From: Ephemerocybe angulata
Lineage: Eukaryota > Basidiomycota > Agaricomycetes > Agaricales > Psathyrellaceae
DNA length: 64,000 bases
Assembly: GCA_013368325.1 (NCBI GenBank)
Contig: JAACJK010000058.1
Location: 682,001 to 746,000, forward strand
Reading direction: 5' to 3'
Part shown: piece after piece, positions 36,556-46,034 of the stretch
Numbering within the stretch: position 1 is the stretch's first letter
How the letters are laid out: every line of letters begins with the position of its first letter
Made by a program: the position numbers and the translations under genes
The notes under the pieces: generated by a model
Told to the model about the DNA's origin: nothing
The model's database searches: none
The model's input: the letters and a program-made list of their open reading frames with translations, nothing else

Positions 36556-36571
36556 CCCCCCGACGTCGCTT
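36401..36571. repeat. Direct duplication of a gene 3' end
   Basis: A stretch starting TTCAATACACAA.A.GATTTAG and running through GGTATCGGAATCGA occurs at 36401-36466 and again at 36511-36571, about 110 bp apart. The second copy encodes the last residues of the minus-strand gene (DEFDSDT). The first lies just beyond its stop, so the gene's end was duplicated. Confidence 0.75.
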
Positions 36572-37316
36572 AGGCTTTCCTCCCGAGCGGAAGCTTTCTC
36601 CTTCTCCTTCTCCCGTCGTTTCCAGTTGGGCCCTGCTTCCCTTTCCCAGTAACTCACCTCCTTTTCCGTTAGGCCCAGCGCGGCCGCTACGACTTTTCGC
36701 GCCCGAAGCGCTTCTAGCTGAACCATACTCGTCGCTGCCGTCCCATTCTCCCGTTCCACTTCTCTCGCACACTCATCCTTTCTCCTGCGCCACCTATCTC
36801 GCGCCTCTCGCCATATTCGAGTTTCTTCTGGGCTGGTTTTCCCCATGAGGACGCGGTGGCAGAGTGTGCAGCTGCAGAAAAGCTCGAGGAGCTCCCCGTG
36901 CGGGGCGGGGAGGGGGCTTGGGTTTTGTTCGGCGAAGAGGCACCACGCCATTTGGGGGTTGAAGAAGTGGTGGGTTTGGCAGCATTGTTTGAAGAATTCG
37001 AGGTGGGAGGGGAGGCAGCCGCCGATTCTCCACTCTGTGTGTGCCAATTGACGAAGTGGTTTTGGATCTTAGTCCACCGAGGGGAAGTTGAGAGGGCGGC
37101 CGGCTGCGTACCTGGGGGACCGGTGTAACGCTCGGAAAGTTGATCTGATGCATTCGTTGAAGAGATGTAGTCTGGGTCTACTCTGGCCATCTCTTCTGGT
37201 GTTTTGAAGGGCTCGCGAACGAAATAGTATCGTGGCCTGAGCGCGTGAGGCTCTCTGAATGACTAACTCCTGTAAGCGCCGTTGTGTGGAAACACACACC
37301 ATGGGGTTTCGTCCAT
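36529..37316 (-). CDS. Unrecognised minus-strand protein, charged C-terminus
   Basis: The main exon 36529..37067 joins through a 44-bp intron to an exon ending at 37112 and reaching up to about 37250. A further first exon starting MDETP at 37316 is likely, but its splice phase could not be settled. The protein reads VREPFKTPEEMARVDPDY, then LRQLAHTEWRIGGCLPSHLE, FFKQCCQTHHFFNPQMAWCL and FCSCTLCHRVL. The helical, very charged tail is WREARDRWRRRKDECAREVE ... WKRREKEKEKASAREE, with a C-terminal acidic SDVGGSDEFDSDT. Several Cys and His residues could bind metal. I recognise no family. Its 3' end overlaps the open frame of the convergent SET/MYND gene, supporting the idea that that gene really stops near 36382. 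Confidence 0.55.
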
Positions 37317-38726
37317 CGCCCTGTTGAGATGAGTGTAGGGAAGGGGGATGCTTTGGGCGTCGTTCGTTCGTTCGGAAGGATGGTCAGTTGGGCTTTGCAA
37401 TCTGGTCAGTCAACGCTTTAATATACATATCTGACGGCCACCACCATGCCATGCTGCTTAAACATCGCCTCTCGTCATAGATTGCTATCGCTGCAAAATT
37501 AATGTGGCACGGACGGCTCTAACCTTCCAGATAGGGATGGGAAAAAGTTTATTCGAGCTACCGGGGCGCTCTTGCCAGGTTAAGCTAAAGTATTCCTCGG
37601 TCGGAACGAGGAAAGGACACTGTGGCGTTTGTCGTTTGTCGTAAGAGATGCTATTAAATCCACTGTTTGGATTCTTGACTGCCTCTTTGGTTTTGTCTTA
37701 CACGTTGCGGATGGGCCCATCGAGGAGATGGTAGGTATGATGCGTATGATGCGGCGATGAATGCCAGGTGGGTACGGCGAGGCAGCGAGATGGGCTAATT
37801 CTAGACGCTCTGTTGACATTCAAGTCGATGGGACAGGAGGTGGGTACTGTGACGTCATAGAGCATGTTTTCGGCGCTTATTTCAAGGCCGCCGCAAGTTT
37901 TGAGCGCTGGCTTTCGGTCGACCGTTGTTGCGACCACGTGTAAGGCCATGAAGCAAAGTTGTGTTTAGCAGGAATGATGACGAGGAATCTCCTAGGCACA
38001 GATTCCCTCATATCCCTTTCTAAGTGAGATCTGCTTAGTCGTGCTTAGTCGAGCCACGGGTTCAACGGAGGCCAAGGTATCGTGGATTATGCATTACGTA
38101 GCTAGTACGGGCAGCTTGAAAATCATCGGGAAATTGGGTAAGTAGCTCACTGAGGACTATATTCTATGCTGTTCAAACTTTGGGCGTCCGATCGCGAGTT
38201 GCTGATGATGTCGAAGGAGAGGTGTTGTCAACGCCGTCGACGAGATGTGGCTATCATGGCTTGCTGCTGAGAGATAGTGTTCCAAACATGCCAAGATCTA
38301 CCCTAGAATTGCGAGCACTATAACAGGCTTTATCCTTGTCTCTCATACATCTTCTCTGCAGGCTTGATCAGAGTTATCCTGAAATTGAATCATAAAGGTC
38401 GGTTTGGAAGGGTAGTCTGCGGACAATTTAACGAGTGGCGCAGCTCTGCTTTCTGGGAAGAATTTGGCTGTTAAAATGTCTATCGACCCTCCAAAATTAG
38501 CAGTGTGTTTGCTTTTGCGCAAGTGTGAGTGTTGCTTGGTCCATCTTCTCTGCAGAAAGACCTCGGGAATGGTCATGACCTGCCATTGACTGGGCCAAAT
38601 ATGTTCAGTGTATCCGCTTGGGCAGTTCAATATACTTTAGCAGTCTTTGGGGCAACCTTTGTCTTTCGCCGCAGAGCTGGCTTGATGTGAAGTAGGGCGT
38701 CCACTTCCTGCAGGCGACTCCCTCTC
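37317..38726. other. Intergenic region, no gene supported
   Basis: Open frames are short and unlinked; the longest (minus, 38343-38630) is not convincing. The right part presumably regulates precursor C. Confidence 0.45.
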
Positions 38727-38733
38727 TATAAAA
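38727..38733 (+). promoter_or_regulatory. TATA box of precursor C
   Basis: TATAAAA lies about 105 bp before the ATG at 38835, a canonical spacing for a strongly expressed basidiomycete gene. The leader in between is C/A rich (CACTCACTCAAGTACTCC). Confidence 0.6.
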
Positions 38734-38834
38734 TGCGGCCGGGTCCACCCAGATATTCCAGAATCTTAAACACTCCTCTCTCGCCACTGCCCTCACTCAC
38801 TCAAGTACTCCTAAACACTCACAACTCGCTCATC

Positions 38835-39046
38835 ATGCAATTCTCTGCCATCCGCTTTGTTTCCGCTGCCTTCGTTCTTGGTGAGGAATACCTCTCTCTC
38901 CCAGTTCGTAGGGCAGTACTCAACGTGATACAGTTTCCACTTTCGCCTCCGTATCAGCACTGCCAACCCCTCAGCCCGGTGCTGCCGAGATTGCAGCCCG
39001 TGAAGCGGCACCGCAAGCTTGCCAAATTCTCAACGCTTGCCATTAA
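38835..39046 (+). CDS. Secreted peptide precursor C, ends CQILNACH
   Basis: Exons 38835..38880 and 38934..39046 give 52 residues. The signal peptide MQFSAIRFVSAAFVLVSTFA is followed by the pro-region LPTPQPGAAEIAAR, then EA-AP and QACQILNACH. Intron place and phase equal those of precursor B, and the two share the MQF..[IT]RFVS start. The end pattern R-EA-AP-QAC is compatible with one Arg cleavage and two dipeptide removals. There is no CaaX box and no transmembrane segment apart from the signal. I know of no described family with this signature. Confidence 0.82.
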
Positions 39047-40380
39047 ACGTCAGTTCGAAACCCCTCCTTCATGTAATCTAATCGCTAACCCTTTTTTTGG
39101 TGGCTCAGACGCCTGCGCCTCAGATCCTTTCAGTAGAATAGTAGAAGTCAAATATCCGCGTCTTATTTATTATGTACTGCTCCTTTTGTTCTGTCTCGTT
39201 TCACTGGCCATACGCTTTCGTCTTCCTGGGTTCCTCTTTACCGGCTCATTGGGCATTCATCATGTATTTCTAGATAATTTATCATTTCTTGAAGGTCCAC
39301 TCCATTGAATCACAGCTGAAGCACTGTAACCTATCGTACTCGAATGACTCTTTCTCGGAATGTCCTTAGCATGCGTTTTTCTGGAGAGTTGCTTTTGATT
39401 TACACAGTTATAGCAATCCGTGCGTCATATCCCTTGGGATTACCTCCTGCTCAGACTTCAGTAAGTACATACACCTTTTCATCACGAAGCTGAGGTACCC
39501 GCCGGCCACTGCTATCTTAGAACACCCTTTGTGAATGTCGTTGAAACTTGAAACTTGACACTGGCTTGGCGGGCGCCACTTTCAGAAACCTTTTGACGTG
39601 ATGTCTGCCCTGGTGCCCCTGGTGCAAGCTTTCAATCAGCTCCAAGTAATACATAGTATGTTATCATGCCGGTGGCTTTCTTCAGACTCGTCATTTTCGG
39701 CGTTTGTTACCACCAACAGGAAAACTCCTTTCCGAAGTTCCCATGTATCCAAGCGTCTCCCCGCGAACCCTCTGCCACAGCTCAATGAGGCTAGCACCAA
39801 GCTAGCTCTGAATATGTGAGAGATACGTATACACATTAGTAGAGACTATTCAGTTCACCTCCTTAGGATGGGCGTTTGTTTGTGGCACGGTTGGGTCCTT
39901 CTGCGCCTTCTCTGCGTCACAGGTCTTGACTTCGAGAAGCCTATCAAGCTATTTACCTCGCGAACGTACTGCAAAGACCCAAACGAACCATCCGCTTCAC
40001 CGCCGAAACAGCATGAGGCCCTCTTCTGCTGCGAACTGGGTGGGTCATCGTGTTCAGCTGCCTGTATCCCGAAAAGGGCATTCCTTTATCACATTTGGGA
40101 ACTTCAAAAACACCGGTCCATATTCGGAAGGGCGTTTGTCGGAGGACAGTGCTGCCTCTCCTGCCAGTGTTCGCTGGCTGCCAGCAACCATCATCAGCTC
40201 GGTTGCGCGACAAAGTTCTCAGTGGATCCCAGATATTCCAAGCCAGCCACGCCCGCAGCTCAATCTTGGTGGGGGTGGGAACATATAGGCCTGAGTTGAA
40301 TACAGTCACTATCGCACTCCTTTTGGACTGTTCTTTATGCGCTCCCCTCACTATCATCATGCTCACTAATGCATGGGTGC
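39047..40380. other. Spacer between precursors C and D
   Basis: No gene is supported. Three overlapping frames of 110-150 codons at 39868-40408 are shadows of one another and lack splice links. Confidence 0.4.
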
Positions 40381-40388
40381 TATAAGTA
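40381..40388 (+). promoter_or_regulatory. TATA-like box of precursor D
   Basis: TATAAGTA lies about 145-150 bp before the ATG at 40532. The same core, with C for the first T, precedes precursor A. Confidence 0.45.
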
Positions 40389-40531
40389 TGACGGTGCGGG
40401 AGACTCAAACCTCCAACTCACAGTCCCTTCGTCGTCTGTTACCCACTTCACGCTCTAACCTTCAGCTCTTCCATTCGCTTGTCGAGCCAACTCTCCTTCC
40501 TTCACACCAACCCAACCACCTATCTCCCAAG

Positions 40532-40746
40532 ATGCAATTCTCCAAGGCTCTCATCTCCGCGGTTGCCCTCTGCCGTACGTGCATTTTTTCTAGCGCTCTG
40601 AAAGCTCAGTCCGCTCACACCCGCTACCTACAGTCGCCACCTTGGTGTCGTCGTCGCCGATCCCTGTTGCTCAGCCTGAGGCAGCTCAGCCAGTCGCACG
40701 AGAGGCAGACCCCCAGGCTTGCCGTCTCATCAACGCGTGCATTTAA
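40532..40746 (+). CDS. Secreted peptide precursor D, ends CRLINACI
   Basis: Exons 40532..40574 and 40634..40746 give 51 residues. The signal peptide is MQFSKALISAVALCLATLVS. The pro-region SPIPVAQPEAAQPVAR is slightly longer than in precursor A, then EA-DP and QACRLINACI, identical to A over the last 15 residues (READPQACRLINACI). The intron (GTACGT...CTACAG) has the same position and phase as in A. The high conservation of the last residues against a variable pro-region suggests that the end is the active part. Confidence 0.83.
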
Positions 40747-42539
40747 AGCACTCTCTGCTCGTCTTTCCTGACCATAATATTGATGGTCGGTCGTTCTCTC
40801 AACGTGAACGAAACCTTGCGCTAACCGCCGAGTTTCTCCATACAGCGCCTACCACCACCACAAACCACAAACCATTATCCTTGCCCAACCCACCCACTCT
40901 CCCTCTCTCCCTCGCTTGTCTCAGTCCCCATTGTGTGATCACACACTAGCCAATCCTTCGTCTGACCAAAACCGCCAACTCGGCCCTTCGACCCTTCTTC
41001 TCCCACAGGCCACCTTAGCCTCCTTGTGCCCCCTTAGACTCATTTTCGCTGCGCATTGCGCACGCACCCAGCTGTCCTTGCCTCTCCCTCTCGTTCATCG
41101 CTTTCGAAACTCTCATATGCATCCTGCTTTCATACCACCAACGGACTATCCCCTCGATCACTGTCATTCATCTTTCCGGGTTCACAGTCACCGCGTTCAC
41201 TTCGTTTCGGCTTCGATACCATTATTTTTCCTCTCTGCTTGTATTATAGAGTCAATTTCTCGCTGTAAGAATAAATCATTTGGAGTAACCTTCCTTCGAG
41301 GAACCAGTAAGCTTGTTCGGGCGGGAGTATCAGTATCAACTTCTCCAGCCTGGCAGCTCAGGTATGATAATTGCTGATAATTGCCAGCAGAACTTTCGTT
41401 CATGGCTCTCGCCGACCTGCGTTCAACGCGTCCATTTGCCAAATGCAGTCTGAGCTTGTGGAGGAGGAAGCCTTCAATATTCAAGAGCTCGGCACTGTGG
41501 CAGGTAAGGTTGAGAACCGCACAAAGGTCCATGTATGACATAGGTCGTTGGGCGCTAATGGTGCTAAGTGCTAAGCGCCCGTGTTCCAAAGAACTTTGTC
41601 GATTGATATCTGTAGCACTTGGTCCGTCAGTAGGTATCAAGAGCGGCTACTACCGATGGAATGACCTTCACCATACAAACCACCTCCTTTCTAACCCAAA
41701 ACAATCCGAAGCGCAGACTTCAGAAGCGGACAACATGGCCTAGATTTCGGCGGCGACTATGAACTTGAATTACTATTAGTGCATAGATCCTGTTTGATGT
41801 GCCTCACCTGACTAGAAAGGGCCCAGCAGGTAGCCTCAAATGGTCTCGTACAACGTCGGGTTTATGGAAGGATCGGTGGACTGGGAGCATGGGCGGCGGG
41901 TGTTCGGCTTACGGCGTACGATCTCACGGAGTCCGGAGGTGGGCGGAGGGAGAAATGATGTTTACCCCACACTCATACATGCTTAGGAGTCACGCCAATA
42001 TGTTCTCCTTTCATACAATCCTAAGAAAGCCCGGGAGGCGAGAGGGAAGGCCGAACGGCGAAGAAACTCGAGTGACTAAGGAAGCGCTGCAATGGGGTAC
42101 GGCACAAGAGCTACTGCCTTTCAAGAAACTCTTTCAGATTTCCATAACGAGGGTCTGGTTCTCGAAAAGTATGGATCGAGCCAACCGTCCTACTATGTGG
42201 CCCCCATCTTTCATCAGAACGATGATGGAAGCTTCTGGCTTTCTGGAAGTTCGATCCTGTCAGGGGCGAAACATATGGTAATGATTATCTAGTTATCTGA
42301 CCTGGATGGCGGCGATGTGAGGTCGGATGGACGGAAGATGAAGACTGAGCTATCGATGTGAAGCACCACTTACCATCCCATTGCGAATGAGAAGTTGAGA
42401 CTGGAGAATGATCAGCTTGAGAGAAAGACCAATTTTGATACATACAATACATCTAGTGTTATAGCTGGGACGAAACATACAATTACAAAGCCAAAATAGC
42501 ACATGAGGGGACTGAGAAGCCCGGCTTCTTTTCTTTTCT
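40747..42539. other. Intergenic region, weak exon-like stretch
   Basis: The plus strand at 42092-42292 reads like a protein (YGSSQPSYYVAPIFHQNDDG) but has no partners, so it may be a gene fragment. The motif TAAGCGCCC occurs at 41572-41580. Otherwise nothing is supported. Confidence 0.35.
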
Positions 42540-43156
42540 TCACGAGATGGTGATAACAGCAACGAGCGGCTTGAGCTGATCATCCGTTATGTGCGCGGGT
42601 GTGTTCCTATTCCGAGGAATTTTCGAGCCTAGAGCCTGTGGTAATAATGAATGAGCAATGGCCAGAAATGATCTTGTTCGGATACTATGAATGTACTCGA
42701 ACGACGAAATGAAATTTAACGTACCAGCAAGTCGCCTGACCGGAGTTCCATCTCATTGGTTACGCATGCGCCGTTCACGAAGGTTTTGAACGCAGCTCCC
42801 ATGTCGCTAATGAACACCTATAGTAATCCCCAAAGGCGAGCGAATGAGAAGAAAGCGGTTGTAACGAGGAGCGCCGAAAGCACCTTTCCACCTTGCATCC
42901 AAATCTTCGCGTGCATAGCACTGAGGGATAGTGGGTATATCTCTTCAACAGGGTTCGATGGCTTTTTAGAAGGTGGTGGGGTAGGCAAGGGGCCAAACCA
43001 TCCGTTGTGCGGCAGAGATTCACGCGAGGGCTCGCCCTGAGTTCCAGTCTGGTCGGCAGAGCCTAAGATGATGGGTCCGTTGGAGAGGTTGAGATGTTTC
43101 GGCGTGAACGCGAAGCTGTCCTTGGCGGGAGAGAGGTTGATGAAGAGGGAGGGCAT
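42540..43156 (-). CDS. FHA-domain protein
   Basis: Three exons on the minus strand, 42884..43156, 42725..42817 and 42540..42635, give 153 residues. The forkhead-associated fold is recognisable: strand HLNLSNGPIILGS at the start, SLSAMHAKIWMQGGK in place of the usual LSxxHAxI motif, VFISDMGAAFKTFVNGACV for the xSSNGTFVNG part, and LRSGDLLALGSKIPRN at the end. FHA domains bind phosphothreonine peptides in signalling and DNA-damage proteins. The conserved RS/SxxH residues are partly altered: the usual Arg is Gly in ILGS and the Ser before His is Met, so phospho-binding may be weak. The ATG at 43180 is an in-frame alternative. A GTGAAG right at the stop codon could be a splice donor to further exons, so the protein may be longer. 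Confidence 0.75.
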
Positions 43157-44897
43157 CCTTTCTATGGCTTTAGAACGCAATGGATGGGTATACGGAGGAT
43201 GGAGGGGATTATAAGTGGGGAGGAGATGCGGTTAGGTGGACTCTAGGGCTATGTATTTATACCACCGGATAGGGCAGGAAGCCTGTCGAACATTGTGGAT
43301 GTCCATATACTGCACGACGGCGGCGAACTTCATCTGTCGGGAAACCCACCTATTGTGAGTACGAAAGAACGCGTGGAAGGTTCGACTTTACCTCTTTCGA
43401 TGTTGGATGATGATGTGTGTGGGCATCATCTCGGTTTGCATGATCGAGGGTTGGTCCCCGTTTCCGTATCCGATCGGATAATCCAGGGAGGGATAATTAA
43501 AGGGCGAAAAAGAATCAGGGGTAGGCCGACCGACTCACCGTTCCCGTTCCCTGCATATCCAACCCTACTGAGAAGTGTGAGTCACCGGTCCTGTTCGTCG
43601 TGAACAAGCCTCGTGGGGAGCGCTCTAAGTCCTACGCGACTCCTGGTTCTGCGCAGACGAGGTGGTTTGGAGAACAATAGAAATGAACTGACGAAGACGA
43701 ATGCCGCAACGGAGTGGCAGCCCGGGGTTCCTCCAGTATTGTGCAGTTTCAAGGAGAACCCACACGAGTGAGTGGCACAGAGCATCGTATATACTATCCG
43801 AGATGATTGCATACCTATCCTGGGGTCAACTGTCAAGCCTGACTGCCAGGTCTTCGAATCAGGGCATGATGACCATGACGCTGTGCATCCGTGACGGATA
43901 TTCTGATTGTAAGCGGCCTTGCAGTGTGTAATGTGGCACCCACCCACCCTTCTGACCTCAGTAAGTCTCGCGGCTGGTGCATGCTTTCTCTTTGCCTCGG
44001 ACCGATGTGGGTGCTCTTGTTGGCGTCCATAATATTAATAGAGAGTCCACAGAGTGGTTGCGGCAATCGACATGGGATGAATGTTCTTCTCAGGATCGAG
44101 CAATCGATACCCTTCTGAGAAGATTGATTTTGAGACTATAGAGGTCGGTCCTAGTAGCAGAGAATACTGAACAGAGCAGCTTGGCGCTTTCGATGTTGGC
44201 GTGCTATTGGATCAGTATCTCACATGCACTACGCCAGACAATTGAGCGAGAATTCGAACCTTTACCCTCCAGGGGTACTCGTTTCTCACTTACGAGAAGG
44301 TTCTCCTCACGATGATCTCGGAAGATGACTGTAGGAACGCTGAAAAGGCTTCCAATTGCAAGTATTGGAGGTCATTAATGTGGAGGTCCGATGGGTTGGA
44401 AAAAGCCGCCGCATACGCAAAGACTCTGTGTTCCGCCTGCACATGACTAATCGGCTTCTGCGTATAACAACTCAAAACAGCATTTTAGCGCCCGTAACAG
44501 CAGCTCTGGGCGGTGGTTGGGCAATTGATTCAGCGTTCAATGCCTCCACTATCTGTTCCCATTTAAGTGTGCATTGAGTGGGCGTTGGGGAATGGGAAAC
44601 GCTATGCTGGAACATTTTTCCCTCGGGATCTGGTGATTAAAAGGTATTTAACTAGACGCATCTAACCCACCCAGTCAAAGAAGCTGTACGAGTCCCCCCA
44701 CTTTCCCAACCATACTCGAGTACTACCGGACACCAACCGTTGACCAGCCGATCGTCATGGTTGATTGCGTTGGTACATGTATGGTGGACGTAAAGTGCCT
44801 GTTGAAAGACGTGAAGCAAATGAGAGTGCGGAAGGGCAGTGTATAAGAGGCCCTCTAGACATGCCGCTCTTCATTTGCCCGTTGAGCTCATATCGTC
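43157..44897. other. Intergenic region, no gene supported
   Basis: The left part is the promoter side of the FHA gene. The longest frames (43295-43603 plus, 43582-43947 minus) are not protein-like. TTAGCGCCC at 44485-44493 belongs to the dispersed motif. Confidence 0.45.
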
Positions 44898-45473
44898 ATG
44901 CGAGCCATCCTTCTCTTCGTTTCCGCTGCGGGAGGGCTTCTACGTGCACTGCTTATTGAGCGCGACGGAAACACCGTCAACATGGTCGGCAACAAACCTG
45001 CCACGGCCTCCACCTTTAAAGATAAGGACGCTAAGGGCTAGACAGGCTACATCATCGACGACGTCTCCGCCAAAATCATCGCATCTCGATGCCCACCAAC
45101 CGCCCTAACATCGCCACCGTCCTCGTCGGCACCGACGACATGGCCCCAAACGTGTCGGTCGCCGATGCGCCGAAGAGACTGGGAGTGGTGCTGATCGACG
45201 AACTCCTCAGCTTTTCGTCCCTTACCCTGGTCGTTGTATGGAAGGGTAACAGCATACAACGCGGAGATTCCAAACGTCGCGGCTAAACGCGCGAATGCGG
45301 GAAGGTCGGTCTTATACGCCAATTGTGGAGGTACTGTCACAGTATCCGACCTTGTCGATGGGACGCATCCAGGCGACGCTGCCTATGAGCGTATCGGGAG
45401 GGCTTTTACGATTGTGGCGGCAGAGAAGAAAGGTTGGTTAGTCCCTGTCACTGGTCCTGCTCCACAGAGCTAG
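44898..45473 (+). pseudogene. Broken SGNH/GDSL hydrolase
   Basis: Three pieces of a GDSL-type esterase follow each other in different frames. The first (44898 on) reads LIERDGNTVNMVGNKPATAS and is cut by a TAG at 45039-45041 before TGYIIDDVSAKI. The second (45089-45230) holds RPNIATVLVGTDDMAPNVSV. The third (45234-45473) holds RVTAYNAEIPNVAAKRANAG and SDLVDGTHPGDAAYERIGRA. These match block III (normally GTNDM) and block V (DGxHP with the catalytic Asp/His). Block I with the GDS nucleophile is absent, and the oxyanion-hole Asn of block III is Asp. Together these mark a non-functional relic of a secreted carbohydrate esterase/lipase family. Confidence 0.7.
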
Positions 45474-46034
45474 AGAGAGCATTTTTAGAGAGATGGAAGG
45501 ATAAGACGTACATGCCACTACTTTATCCCCAATCCCAGAGGCCAATAGCCCAAGCAAGGTGACGAGAGCTCTGAGGAATCGGCTCCCAAATGGCGCTGAC
45601 ACTATGGCGACTCTCGAGGCTCGAGGACATGTGGCCGTGACATTGTGCTGGGAAATATGGTACGCCCATAAGTAGTACCGGGCCCTCGCTGTGGGCGAGA
45701 ACGATGTTCGTCCAGTGCTGGTCGAGACTCGAGAAGAGGAAGGGAGACCTAGGGAGACTCGGAGGTTGAAGTCGATGCAGCAAGCCCAATCAAGCATCTG
45801 GCTCTCACGCACCAAGCCGACCATCGGCAACAGCCGCAGTGCTGTCGTGGAACTTGGCTGGGTGCAACTTGCGCTCCGATTTGAGGCCCATAATCACCAT
45901 GTTCCCTCCCCGTCGACCACAGCATATCCTTACGATACATCGGGCCCCAACGAGCGAAAACTTGGCGGAGTTTGAATCATGCTTGTTCTCCTACCATCAC
46001 CACGCGAATTCCACTGTGCCCCTCGACTTGTTCA
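45474..46034. other. Spacer before the NACHT-WD40 gene
   Basis: A 130-codon minus frame (45438-45830) is not convincing. The stretch likely holds the promoter of the gene starting at 46035. Confidence 0.4.
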
